Positions 22,036 through 33,293 of a stretch of 64,000 nucleotides of DNA are shown one piece after another (within the stretch, counting starts at the first letter, position 1; each line of letters opens with the position of its first letter). A program made the position numbers and the translations under genes. Below the pieces are notes generated by a model. The model made no database searches and had not been told where the DNA came from. It saw only the letters and a program-made list of their open reading frames with translations. The DNA lies in NCBI GenBank assembly GCA_022605425.2, contig CM061247.1, positions 442,001 through 506,000 on the forward strand, written 5' to 3'. The stretch comes from Hamiltosporidium tvaerminnensis (lineage: Eukaryota; Microsporidia; Dubosqiidae).

Positions 22036-22758
22036 TATTAGATTTTATGTGAGATGAAGGAAGGAAGGATGTCTACAAAAGAAACTTTCTGCATGGCAAT
22101 GAGTGTGTCAAACTGGTATGAGGTCATTGTTAAGATTCTTGGTGGTAATAAAACCAAACAATATTTTCAGTTATCTTATGGAAGTTGCATGAGTAGGAGA
22201 GGTCTACGAAATGGTGAAACTTTTTCTACAAATTTATTTGAAGTTTTATGTAACTAGATTGCAGACCGCTGCTAAACTTGTAGATATTGCAAAGTAAATG
22301 CATGGAAACCTAGTCTTGATCACTCGGATTAGAGGACTTAGCGCCTGGGACATATAAAAATAAAAGACATTAAAAGCCAGGAATCCAAGTAGCAGGTTAT
22401 ACCTGTTGGTATGACATTGCACTGTCTAGGTGGACCCTTTATAAGTCTCTGAAATATATCTTAGCTAGAAGTTTATTAGGTTCAGAAAGTGTAGAGTAAG
22501 TGGGAATGCTGCATAGTCTTAAGGGAGACCGGGAGGCTTCGATCACATTACATGCAACAGACGTTAACGAACTCCGGGTAACTGCCTCGCCTATTCATTG
22601 AATTCTACGCACCTGGTAGATGTAAAACATCGAGATCTAGGTATCGCAGGGGGTACTGATGGACTTTTGGATAGCAGTTATTTATATTAAACTAGAACTG
22701 CGTTAATGTCATCAAAACAAATATAACACTTGCTAGTGTTTTGAAAAGATAAGATATT
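22036..22758 (-). repeat. ~730-bp dispersed repeat, copy B (inverted)
   Basis: The reverse complement matches copies A and D end to end: GGAAGGATGTCTACAAAAG at the left is their right end, AGCAGGTTATACCTGTTGGT is in the middle, and AACACTTGC..ATAAG at the right is their left end. A chance 67-codon frame (22054-22257) inside it is not conserved in phase with the chance frames in the other copies. Confidence 0.85.
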
Positions 22759-23489
22759 TTCAAATTAATGGAGATATATAATTTTAGACTAAACGCCAAG
22801 TGCAAAAAAAAGGTTTCTATGATCTTGTAATCACATTGAATCACATAATAAACTTCTCTATTCTACAATTTTTTATACTGTTGCTTTTCTGATCTTTACT
22901 ATGATATTAATCCATCGAATTTTTATTTTACTCTTATATAGTTTATTTTAAAAGTAATTGTGGATCATAACTTCAGATGTACCAGCACACTTTCGCGTTA
23001 TAAACCAAAATAACCATCAAATCTGATTATAATAAGATTTTAAAATCACTCGGCTTTTAACAATGTAAAGTCCTGTAGAATCTTTAAAATCAGGTAAAAC
23101 CATATAGGCTTCGCGTTTCTGATCTATATTGACAGAAACAGGGTTCTTAAGGCACGCAGATTTGTTGGCTGTATTCAACGATAAAAAAAAATAACCTGCT
23201 TTATCTATCTGATAATTAGTGTACTTTGTTTCTTTCTACACTTAAGAAACAATAATAATATCTTATGTTTAATTAGTCCAAAAATACGCCTTCTTATTTT
23301 AAGCGGAAATTAAAATGGTTTTGCTTTAGAACTTTAAAGTTTTTACTTGCATTTCTATCGCGGTATAAAGACATCTCTCAATTCAATTCTTTGGTTAAAA
23401 ATATCGTAGTTAACCTTACTTTATTCTTATATTATTTTATTTTTTGAAAAATAGAATACCGAAAAAAAAGCTAGATATTGAATTCTGAA
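22759..23489. other. Gene-free spacer
   Basis: No gene. The first ~70 bp weakly resemble the left flank of repeat copy A. The rest has stops in all frames and could be the 5' part of the hAT-like remnant that follows. Confidence 0.4.
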
Positions 23490-24840
23490 AGTTTAAATGA
23501 CAAACCGAGAGCGAGATATTTCTTTTAAGCTAAATAAAGATATATGTATTGTTTGTAATAAATCATATCAATCCTATGTGGATGCATTATAAAACGTGGT
23601 TATGAAAGAAACTATCCTCTGAAGAACTCGAAATATACTGGTATTTCATGAGAAAATACATATAACTTTAAAACGTGGGTTTAATTCTCAAAAATAACTG
23701 TTTAAGAGGTTAAAGCTTCGCAAGAAACAGAAGCCTGAGCTAGTTTCTATGTGATTTATTTTTTTGCAAAACGCGGAAAACGTTTTACAGACGGTGAATC
23801 AATCAAAGATTATATGATTGTTGAAACATTATTAATGCGTCTAAAAAAATTGTGCTTCTAAAAATATTTGCTAGTTTTCCACATAATAGTGATTTTAATG
23901 ATCGAAATTGCAGATGGTATAATGACACTGTTTTCTATACTAAAAAACCCCACCTGAAATAGTTCTTTTATCCCTGGATGGCTTAAAACATGTTTCGAAT
24001 GTAGCACAGAAGTTGCTTTTTATCTAAGAATAAATCTAATTTGGACATATGCAAGCGCTACAAGCCGTTCATGGTTTTAAATCCAACAACTAGTGAAGAT
24101 AAATTTCAATAAGTGGGAAAATCTGTTGCATAGAACAATCTTTTACAAAAAAACTTGAAGTGTGTTGGAACTGATGCCAAAAAAATAAAGATGACATCGC
24201 TTTCTTAACAAAATTTGCAAAAATAACTGGCATCTATTACTGGCCTAAAAAATTATATTAATGAAAAATAATCATTGTGTAGATAATGCTTAGACACGTC
24301 AGGAGTTTTAGGACCGATAATCTTAACTGTAAACCATTTCAAATTTCATTCACTCAATTATCGTTAATTCCGTGTGTTAATTTAATCATTCGAGAAAAGG
24401 ATTTACCATGTTTTATTGGTGTTCGCTGACTTGGCTGTGGAAAGTTTTGATGCTATCTTCAAAACTTAGAAAAATCATCAAAATATTTTTACATCAAAAG
24501 AATTGCTTCATTGTTGAGTTACGATGTAATATATGGCTATAAAATTTATCTTTTGATACAAATTTAATTAAGCATATAAATATTTTTGATTTAAATTACA
24601 AGGAAAAAACAATACTGTTGCTAATCCACTCTTATTGAATCCTTTTGTTTAAAACTAGTTTGGTTCAAATTAAATCAAAAAAATGTTTAAATTATGGCAA
24701 TACGTACCAAAAGCCAGGTTTATACAGAGAAACACTTTAAAAGGATTTTGCACTAAAACTTTAAAATACTATGAGATTAAAATTTGATTCTCGCCGTCCG
24801 AATTTCGATTCAGCAGCAAAATGTATTGAAATTTTTTACC
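23490..24840 (+). pseudogene. Decayed hAT-like transposase remnant
   Basis: Reading the + strand across frames gives, in order: a head with a Cys-x2-Cys pair (KDICIVCNKSYQSYVDA, near 23530), then KRFTDGESIKDYMIVETLLM (near 23790), then LLSLDGLKHVSNVAQKLLFI (near 23965-24020). This order and spacing resemble the hAT transposases behind the animal GTF2IRD2/ZBED5-like proteins, which have 'K.FTDGE.IK.C' followed by 'ALDESTDVSDTAQL.IFI'. Stops and indels are frequent; the copy is dead and both ends are undefined. The assignment rests on remembered motif patterns only. Confidence 0.4.
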
Positions 24841-24949
24841 TTATTTTTTACTGCTGATGTTAAAATTCTGCTCAAAAGCTCCCATTGGAAATAATCATCG
24901 AAATTATGTGATATTTTAAAAGATAAAAATTCAACCCAATTCATCCATT

Positions 24950-25170
24950 TATCCCCGGCACTACAGCTCTGCACAATCCTTGGTCTCTCTCTGTAATACC
25001 GCCCACCGGTCTCCTTCCTGTGGGTTAGTTTACTTTTTCGGGTTTCGTAACAAGGTGGTTTTTAAGGGTGACTTGTTAGCGCTACGCCCAACCCCAATCT
25101 GGAGGACAGTCCTTTTAAATCGCTTCTTACGACATGCAGGAAATATTCCAAGCTAATTCTGCATCCGGTA
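24950..25170 (+). repeat. ~230-bp SINE-like repeat, copy 1
   Basis: Shares ordered blocks with 39983-40262 and 57621-57835: GCACTACAGCTCTGCAC, TCGTAACAAGGTGGTTTTTA, TTAGCGCTACGCCCAACCCC, CGCTTCTTACGACATGCAGG and AGCTAATTCTGC. GC is much higher than the surroundings. A 67-codon minus-strand frame at its edge (25062-25265) is not conserved in the other copies. Confidence 0.8.
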
Positions 25171-26278
25171 TGATAATTTATAGTATAAAATAATAACAAA
25201 TTTATTGGTGACTTAAAAAAATGATTAAACTTAAATTCACCTTCCTTTTTTACAGATACATTCATGAATTATCATAATTGTAATTCTTTCTCTAAAGTTT
25301 AGCTTAATTTTTTATTTTATTTCCTTTCTATAAAACATCTATTCTACAAAAAAAATAATCATGACTGGTCGAATAAAATGTTACATAAGTCATAATTTGA
25401 AGTTTCTTTGCTGTTATATAAAAAGTTCGATATTAAAAATTATTCTTGAAATGATTTTGATTTTCATATCTGCTTAAATTAATCCATACTAATAACAACC
25501 AAAGAGAAATTATATAATTGATTTAATTACCTTTATATCATGCAGCTCAAAAAAAAACTGCTTTTACACACAAAGAAAATGCTTTACACGAACAAGGACT
25601 AAAAAAATAAAAAAATTGGAATGATATAGAAATATATGGCAAACATAACATGACAAGCAAAAAATAATGAGTTAAATCAAAAAAAAATAGAAGCAAATCG
25701 GAAGATTAAGAAGAATATGCTGATTAAAAAGCATCTTGAATTTTAATAAATAATGATAAGAGAGGCTATAAATCTGTATATGAAAGCCTAGAAATGTATA
25801 CACGTATAAGAACAGACTAACTATAAAATCCAAAATAAAAAAATTAAGAAGTTATAAATCCAGCAAATTAAGCTAATATAGATAAATCTACGAAATGATC
25901 TTTTTTTGTATAAAATACGCTTAGTTGTACGAGCTTGCAATAATATTCGAATATAAAAAACGTGAGCTGTCAAATTATATAAAATTTACAAAAGTGTCTA
26001 AAATATCAAAATTTAATTTATATTCTTGTATTTGTCACATTTTATCATAAAATGAAAATTTTATTTCGTTCAATGCAAAAAAATATTCTGAATGCTATAT
26101 TTTTAAACACTTGGATTTTTGTTTTTTATATATTATTTATATCAATGAATATTGTTTAATATACTTTTAGATATGTTTTAAAACAAAATGAAAATAATGA
26201 AATTCTATTCTTTCGAGAAATCAAAAAAGCCAACTGGCTGATATAGAAACATGTGAGTAACCTAGATTATCTCTATTA
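25171..26278. other. Gene-free stretch
   Basis: AT-rich, stops in all frames, no recognisable domain. The last ~60 bp may be the lost 5' part of the LRR pseudogene. Confidence 0.5.
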
Positions 26279-28420
26279 TCGGAGCTTAATCTCGAACCAA
26301 ATTGTAATCAAAGACATGTATTTACATATAAAAAAGGAAATTTTATTAATTTCGATCTTTTAAACCAAATTTTACAATCAAATACAAACGAAAATAGCCA
26401 ACAATGTGGAATTATAGAATCAACATTTTGAATTATCTTATTTTTTAAAGTTATTTAAAGGTATATTAGAAATATCAGATAATCTAAACAATTTTAAATT
26501 CAAATGTATGCTGACAGTTTTAAAATGTTTGAAAGCTGTAAAAAATAAAAATAATGTTAAACTTTTACAAGCTTTTATTTGCACAGATCTTGTCTTTAAA
26601 GATTTATCTAATTCAAAAAATAACTGTATGAATTTGGAAGAAATATTAAGTTCGGGGTTTCTGCAAGATATTGATTATTATATTAAGAAAGATTTTATAT
26701 CTGCTTTTTTGAATATTTTTATGATTCAATTTGAATTTCACAATGAGAATTTAATTTTGTTAGAAAATATTAAAGAATCTTTTGAAATCTCACTTTTCAA
26801 TGATCATATTCTATATAAAAACGTATTAATTAATAATTATAAAGTATTTTATAACTTGGAGAACATATTGAAAAACCCCCGTAATTTATCTATTTTAGGA
26901 ATTTTTTTAAAAGAAATAAATATAGAGTCTTTGATACTTAACTTTGAAAATAAAACCACTGATTCGGTAATTGATTATAATTTCTTAATCCTTTCAATCG
27001 AAACATTTGAATCGATAACAATTTTCAATCTATAAGATCATTCTTCAAATTTTTATTAGAATTAAATTCCTCTATCGATAAAAATATTGAATTTTTAAGT
27101 TTAAAAAATCTTTTAGTTCCAAAAGATACTTTAGCTTTATTATTGAAAAAAGAAGAACTTGATGGTTTGGTGTTGCATGATGTTAAGACTGTTGAAAATC
27201 TTAGGTTTATAGATGAATGTTTGAATTTAAACGGAAAAATAGATTATGTTGATTTTGAGAATGTTGATATTAGTGAGAATCGGTGGAAATTGTTTTTTGG
27301 ATAATTCAAAGTCAGTAAGCTTATACTTAAACTTGGTTATGGTAGCCGAAACTTCATAGATGAATTTATTAAACTGAAATCAAATATTTATATATCGTAC
27401 TTGTCTTTGAATTTGAATTATTACAGTATGACAGAAGAATTTTGCAGGTCGTTAATGTTGTTTGAAGAATTGGAAACACAAAAACTTTATGATTATAAGG
27501 TTAAGGAATATACAGAGAGTTTTTTTATATATACTATCGAAAGAATGAAATATTTGGAAGATCTAATAATTCCTAGATCATCATATGAAGTCACAGATGA
27601 TTTTAAGTTCTATTTGCAAAATTGGGAAATAAGAACATTTCATTTAGAGAATATTTAGTGACGAGACAAAGCTTCATCAAAATATTTTTTCGAAAATCAA
27701 AAATCGCTGACTGAAATCATTTTGATAAATTGTGAAATACAATATCTTGATATGGACAAAATTTTCGAGTTGGAAAAATTAGAAACACTCAAAATAAATA
27801 ATTGTTATGTTCATAATTTTCATTCCGACGATTTGATATGTTTCTCGTCGAGAGACCTTCAATATTTGGATTTAGAAGATAAGTCAGTTGATTTATCAGA
27901 TAATTCTTACTTTCTAAGTGAATTAAATTGTTTGGAATATTTACGCGTATCTCATTCGATTCTACCCCTAGGCCATCTAATAGACTTAAATAGAAAAAGC
28001 CACTTAACTTTAAAAGCTCTGATTTATGAACATATCCGACTAAATGTTTGGGATTTGATGAGTATAGAAAAACTCGAGGTTTTGGAGAAATTGTCGTTTC
28101 AATATTGCACGGTTTTAGATTGTGATTCTTACAACTTTAAAAATTATTACAAATTTTTTCACTCTTTAAAAATTTTAAATATTTCAGGGGCGAAGATAAG
28201 TCTGCAAGATGTGAAATATATAAAAAATTTTAAAAAACTAAAGAATATATCAATAGTATATAGCAATATGGTGCTTCGTTTAAATTCAAATTTGTTTCTA
28301 TCCTTACCTTTAAGCGAACTCTATATAACTGATCAAAATAACAAATTATTAGATAAGCAGAGAATTAAAGACTGTGTTTATGAGTATAGCTCGTTGCGTG
28401 TAAGAATGTGGGATAGATAA
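26279..28420 (+). pseudogene. LRR-family pseudogene
   Basis: One ancestral reading frame broken into pieces. 26279-26429 is open in one frame (..FINFDLLNQILQ..). 26418-27035 is open in a second (..KGILEISDNLNNFKFKCML..). From about 27020 to 28420 the first frame returns, interrupted by TAA at 27302 and TAG-TGA at 27656-27661. The third part has clear leucine-rich repeats (LEKLETLKINNCYVHNF, LKILNISGAKISLQDVKYIK) ending at a natural stop, 28418-28420. Architecture resembles the intact protein at 5451-7847, with a helical front and LRR back. The in-frame stops are not at homopolymers, so this is true decay rather than sequencing error. No start codon is evident. Confidence 0.82.
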
Positions 28421-29311
28421 AATATTTGTATTTCATTTCTTTTTATATGCTACATTTTTTTCTATAAAATAATAATTTTAAGGGTAAAAGTATAATTTAC
28501 ATTCCAAAATTTGTGAAAAAAATATTTTATATTTGAATTTCATTCTATAACATGTAAATTTTACATAATTTTTCCATACCTTTTACCCAAAAAAATCATA
28601 ATTCGATAAAATTTTAGCTAATAATTCATTTTTTATAAAAAAATAATGCGATAGCGTTCATTGAAACTGAATTACTTCGCTTTATTCGGATGAATCTGTT
28701 GAAATTAAAAAAGACATGGGAAATAATAATTTGGTCTGTTATAAATACGCATCATGTTGCTATATAATCAATTAAAATATAACCCAGTTACTTGACGAGG
28801 CTATATACATCGAATTATCTAACATGAATGAGGTATGTTAATAAATTATAAGTCCTATTATTGGTTTTTATACATATAAATATACTTAAGTTTTAAATAA
28901 AAATGTCCTTTCACAATAATGTTTTATTTACTTTGAAAGAAAAAAGCGGTAGGGAACCCAAATCTAAAGTGATCATCATTTAGATCTCAATTTTAAATTA
29001 AGCATTGAAATAATATTTCATGTAATGCCTTGAGATGGTATTTTTGTTATAGTGTGAGCTGCAACCTTGAGAAATCAACTAGTCATCAACATGTTAAAAA
29101 AATACTATTAGGATTACACAACTAAAAATTATGAAATATTTCACTGGCTCTAACAATTCGATTTGAATAAAACGAAATTCCGTTAAAAATTGCAAATATT
29201 AACATTTGATATTATAAAAGGTGTTTAAAGCCTAATCCTTTATCAAATCTTTAAAAATAGTTAGTTTAAAAAAATGTATAGAAATCAAAATACTCTACAA
29301 AATTACTAACT
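28421..29311. other. Gene-free stretch
   Basis: AT-rich spacer between the LRR pseudogene and the LINE remnant. I see no gene or repeat I can name. Confidence 0.5.
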
Positions 29312-30100
29312 AACTCACGGCGCTACAGCCCTTGGAGAGCTCGGGCCTCTTTAACGATTCTCCTCTATTCTTCTTCATTGTGCATTAAGTTTCTCCGTTG
29401 CAATATATTGAATTTCCTTAAATCGTTTTCCACCTCGTCTAGCCATCTTTTTCTCGGTCTACCTCGTTTTCTTTTACCTTCAGGTGCAGATCTAAGAATT
29501 TTTCTAACAGCTCTTTCGGTCGACATTCATTCTACGTGTCCAAGCCATCTAAGTCTTCTCTGTCTCTTAATGGTAACCAAAGTTTGTTTTTTTCATAAAG
29601 CTCGTATATTTCTAGATTTTTTCTAATCCTCCACTTGTTATTTTCAAATATAGGGCCGTATATTCTTTTCAGTATCTCTCTTTCCCATATGTCTAGCAGG
29701 GTCTGGTCTCTTTTTGTTATTACCAGTGTTTGGGAGGCTTGCAGTACAAAAGGTCTAATATTCGTTCTATATATTTGCCTTTTAGTATTTCGATTTAACA
29801 GGTTTGACTTCGGTAAGCGGTGCAAAGCAAAGTAGGTCTTGTTGCCTGCTTTTATTCTTTTTTTAATCACAAGAACATTTATGTTATTCTCGTCCAGAAG
29901 AGATCCTAGGTATTTGAAGCTTAATACTCTTTCAAATATATATGAATCAATTTTTAACGAGTTCCTCGGGTATTCATCGAACGGGGAGCTGATCATATAT
30001 TTTGTTTTACTTTCATTTATTTTCAGTCCAGCTTATCCTGAAATCGCTGCTAATATTCTTAAAGTTGATTCTATATGTTCTTGTTTTCTTCTCTAAAAAA
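29312..30100 (-). pseudogene. C-terminal remnant of an arthropod-type LINE (endonuclease/reverse-transcriptase polyprotein)
   Basis: The minus strand 29996-29532 is open for 154 residues: IFERVLSFKYLGSLLDENN, then IKAGNKTYFALHRL..LLNRNTKRQIYRTNIRPFVLQASQ, then IWEREILKRIYGPIFENNKWRIR and EIYELYEKNKLW. The order 'F.YLGS...', 'I..R...N..Y..L...L', 'K..IY.T.I.P..LY..E.W', 'ER..LR.I.GP...W.IR.N.E' is that of the post-RT region of RTE/Jockey-like LINEs common in arthropods. Downstream, other frames give KRKRGRPRKRWLDEV-type residues (near 29440-29480) and the typical ending near GGCGCTACAGCCCTTGG (29320). The reverse transcriptase core is absent and there are stops and frameshifts. Confidence 0.75.
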
Positions 30101-30559
30101 TTAACTGATAAAAAAAATTAAAAGCTCAAAATTAAAATATAAATGATTGGCCCAAACTGAAATGGAATAATAAATAATTAGGGAAATTTTTTAGTCTCAA
30201 AAACTTAAATCGTGAAACAAATACTCTACTTATAATATATTTTTTTCATCTAATTAAATTAAATTTAATAGATGTAAATGTATAGGCACATACGCCAAAA
30301 TATGTTATAATTTTTTTTCGACTTTCACATACTTTTTAAAATTTCAAAATCATCAAACACTAAACCAAACTTGAATCTTCTACTTCACTGAGGTTAAATT
30401 ACTATAATTAAATATTTTATTTGGACTTTGAATTATTTAAATGACATTTTAAATTCTGTATTTCTTATTTTTAAAATTAAATTTTAACTTTTTAATAATT
30501 TGAAAAAATATTCACTATCATTAATGGAGGAAGTCTCTACACTGAAAACTATATCTTGA
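30101..30559. other. Gene-free spacer
   Basis: AT-rich, nothing recognised. Confidence 0.5.
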
Positions 30560-31050
30560 TATTGATTAGATAAAGGTTTTGGAAAGATAATTGTCTGGAT
30601 TTTTAAGGAAAAAAATCCAATATATTTTCGGTTCTTCCATAGGAATTCGTATATGAAGAAAAGAGGCTGAAAAACTGTGCAATTTTCTCAATGGGTTAAT
30701 TTTTGAGTCTTTATCTGACTTGATAGAAAACCAAGGTTTAGTTTTCAACTAAAAATTTCGAAAAACATGTGGAATTGGATTATCCCATGCTGGTTAGAAG
30801 AAAGTAGATCGGAAAGATATAAAGAAGGTTTAAAAAACCAGTAAAACTAAGTAGCAGATTATAACTGTTGGTATGACACTGTAAAGTTAATAATTTCATT
30901 TAATTTGCCGAAAATATCTCAGAAGAAATTTTGATTCAATCGCAAAAACTATAATAAGAAAGAATAGTTCCAATTATATTGTATCACATGTCGAGTTTCG
31001 ATTTAAGAGCACATATTCTGAGATGAACAACAAAAACACTGAGCAACTTC
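30560..31050 (-). repeat. ~730-bp dispersed repeat, old copy F (inverted, partial)
   Basis: AGCAGATTATAACTGTTGGT followed by ATGACACTG (30854-) matches AGCAGGTTATACCTGTTGGT of copy B in the same orientation. Flanking similarity is weaker (ATATCTCAGAAGAAATTTTG). Strongly diverged; ends are approximate. Confidence 0.6.
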
Positions 31051-31429
31051 TCGCTCATAAAATGAGTTTCAACCATTTTTGAGATGTAAGTATCTAAAGA
31101 ATACCAAAAGATTTTTTGCACGTTAATTATCAATGTACAAACAAGAACTACATTGGTGCCATAAAAACAATATAACTTAACATCTTTCACATTTTTTAAG
31201 AATATGGTATTTATAAAATGAATTTATTATCATTTAATATTTTTTTTGAATTTAACACAAAAATATATTCATTATTTATAATTTTAAGTCAAAACTCAGT
31301 GAATTTATTTCTATTTAAATAAATTATGAGTTTAAAATATTTTCAGCTTTTTCATACATTTTTTTGAACTAGTTCATAACTTTAAAAATTTTATTTTCTA
31401 ACAAATTTATTTTTTTAAACTTTTAATTT
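31051..31429. other. Gene-free spacer
   Basis: AT-rich, no gene. A 68-codon frame at 30984-31190 (-) overlaps repeat copy F and is not convincing. Confidence 0.45.
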
Positions 31430-32890
31430 TATTTAATAAATATTTATTTAATAAAATTCTGGGTTAACAAATTTTTCTCTTTTCTAAATAATTCTTTCCA
31501 CCATTTCAACCACTTCTATTTCTTCCTCCAACTCCAACTCTTCATTTGTATTAGTTGATGGTTCCTTTGCTGTGGTTATACCATCCAAAATAAGGGGTAA
31601 AATATTTTTTGTATTTTCCGTTTTAACATCATCTTCCTCGTTGTCTTCTTGCTTTAAAGGGGGTATTGGTTGTTTATGCATCTCAGCTCCTAAAATAACA
31701 CTTAATGATGCTCTCTCCCAGCTCTCCTCGGCATTTGGTCCAGATTCAAGTCCTCTTCGTCGATCAAAAGAAATTGTTTCGACTGTCTTCTTGAGTACAT
31801 GGGATTGTATATATGCCTCTACGTTCATGGGTATTTGCAGTCTCTTAACATACGTCTTATGGTATTTTGTCACAATACCGTCCCAGGTCATCACATAAGG
31901 AATTATCTCTACACTGCATTTATAAATAAGACCTAACTCATTTGCTAATAGGTCATACTTCCTAAGCTTCTCTGTTTCAACTATTTGAAGAGAGTCTTGG
32001 GATGTGATTCCTACTTCAATGAGGGTTATCCTATTCTGTATCTTGTCTAAAATAAATATATCTGGTCTGTTACACCGAATCTTGACATCAGTTTTTATTC
32101 TGGTGTCCACTCTTATCTCTGCATATTCGTTATCGAGAATTTCTTGAACTGAGTGGCTTCTAATTCGTTTAGAAGACTTAAACTTATATTTATTTAGCAA
32201 GAGTAAATGTATACATCGCACCACTTCATTGTGTCGTCTAGTATAGTCATGACCAAGCATTTTTTCACATCTCGTTGCTAAGTGATCAACAGTTTTCCTA
32301 GACTGGTTGCAGTGTTGACACATACCTTCTGCACCCCAGAATACATTTCTATCCTGGATATAACAGAACACTGCTTCATCGCGTGGTCTTACACTTCCTT
32401 TCTTTAACCATCTTGAGGAGTCATTTACACTTACCAGCTCGTTATTTCTAGAACTATATAACTTTGAATGTAGTTTTCTGTTTTTGATTTCGTTATATAG
32501 GTTAGCATGTTGAGCTTCTTCCAATTTCTTTTTTGTGACATCCTCTTCCAACCCGTATTTTATTTTTAAAAAGTTTTTAATTAGTGAAAGGTGGGTAATA
32601 TTATTATTCTCAACCTTTAGGATTGCTGCTCTTCTGGTCGATGTATCTTTATGTTTTTCCAGACAATCCAAGAGTTGCAAAAGCATATGTTCGCTTTTGA
32701 ACTCGACACTATGTAAACCTCTTCCAAGTTCTTTACGTGGAAGGTATAGACGTTCTTTGCATCCTGGGCGTAGATGTATTTTGTTCTTTACTAACACTGC
32801 ACGCACCGCATCATCTAACTTAGAGAAGTCAGCCGGTTCTAGTCGGAGTACACCTATATGATAGTTTAGTAAATTTAATAAATACATAAT
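31430..32890 (-). mobile_element. Best-preserved copy of the RLE-type LINE, 5'-truncated
   Basis: A 5'-truncated non-LTR retrotransposon. It holds an uninterrupted ORF and a short 3' tail (TTATTTAATAAAATTCTGGG, + strand) shared with the 9.6-kb copy. The reverse transcriptase core that should precede the ORF is absent: stops appear immediately upstream of 32887. Other copies lie at 9.6, 15.0, 36.3, 38.0, 49.2 and 58.5 kb and all are more degraded. 3' ends shared among copies with variable 5' ends are the mark of target-primed reverse transcription. Confidence 0.85.
31484..32887 (-). CDS. C-terminal part of R2/CRE-like LINE protein: RT thumb, zinc knuckle, restriction-like endonuclease
   Basis: 467 residues. 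Residues 1-70 (LLNYHIGVLRLEPADFSKLD, then RLYLPRKELGRGL) match the region following the reverse transcriptase domain in R2/R4/CRE-type LINEs. A CCHC zinc knuckle follows (CQHCNQSRKTVDHLATRC, C-x2-C-x7-H-x4-C, about 190-207). The restriction-like endonuclease comes next: RPDIFI (PD of the PD-(D/E)xK fold, about 274-279), TLIEVGI (acidic Glu, about 288-294) and KLRKYDLLANEL (about 307-318). The tail is acidic (about 400-467). In complete elements this nuclease nicks the target DNA to prime reverse transcription. The RT itself is missing, so the copy cannot move on its own. The frame is intact while every sibling is broken, which suggests recent insertion or retention. Confidence 0.82.
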   Translation of the reverse strand: MYLLNLLNYHIGVLRLEPADFSKLDDAVRAVLVKNKIHLRPGCKERLYLPRKELGRGLHSVEFKSEHMLLQLLDCLEKHKDTSTRRAAILKVENNNITHLSLIKNFLKIKYGLEEDVTKKKLEEAQHANLYNEIKNRKLHSKLYSSRNNELVSVNDSSRWLKKGSVRPRDEAVFCYIQDRNVFWGAEGMCQHCNQSRKTVDHLATRCEKMLGHDYTRRHNEVVRCIHLLLLNKYKFKSSKRIRSHSVQEILDNEYAEIRVDTRIKTDVKIRCNRPDIFILDKIQNRITLIEVGITSQDSLQIVETEKLRKYDLLANELGLIYKCSVEIIPYVMTWDGIVTKYHKTYVKRLQIPMNVEAYIQSHVLKKTVETISFDRRRGLESGPNAEESWERASLSVILGAEMHKQPIPPLKQEDNEEDDVKTENTKNILPLILDGITTAKEPSTNTNEELELEEEIEVVEMVERII

Positions 32891-32984
32891 TATTCTTATG
32901 AATTAATTTATTAAAGTTTTAATTTATTTACCAAAAATAAATTAAAAATAATATTTTTTCTCAAGAAAGTTTCTTATTTTTTCA

Positions 32985-33275
32985 ATTTTCAATTTTTAAT
33001 TTATTAAGTTTTTAATTAAATTTTAAATTAAATAAAGGATTTTCTCAAGAATGATTTAAAGGGTTTTTTAAAAGAGAGAAAAAAATTTTGTCCTGAATTT
33101 TAATTAAAAAAATAAATATTACGGTCCTTTTTAAGAATGATTGAAAGAATTATTTAAAAGAGAGAAAATTTTTAACCTAAAATTTTAATTAATCTAAATA
33201 GTCCTTCTTAGGAAAATCCTTTATTTAATTAAATCTTTTAATTAAAAACTTAATTAATTAAAAATTAATTATAAA
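32985..33275. repeat. MITE-like inverted repeat in the PDI promoter region
   Basis: Left arm about 32985-33050 and right arm about 33206-33275 are inverted copies; AAATAAAGGATTTTCTCAAG pairs with CTTAGGAAAATCCTTTATTT. The centre has two direct copies of an ~85-bp unit beginning AAGAATGAT (33048 and 33133) and sharing TTTAAAAGAGAGAAAA. The element ends about 22 bp before the PDI start. It could be a small non-autonomous transposon or a hairpin; no coding content. Confidence 0.65.
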
Positions 33276-33293
33276 TAAACAAAAAAAACCAAA

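Noticed and set aside
24960-25060. GTAACAAGGTGGTT in the SINE-like repeat as possible 3' end of small-subunit rRNA
   Set aside because: The flanking sequence does not match rRNA helices, and the same block recurs in three dispersed copies at 25.0, 40.1 and 57.7 kb without any other rRNA segment.
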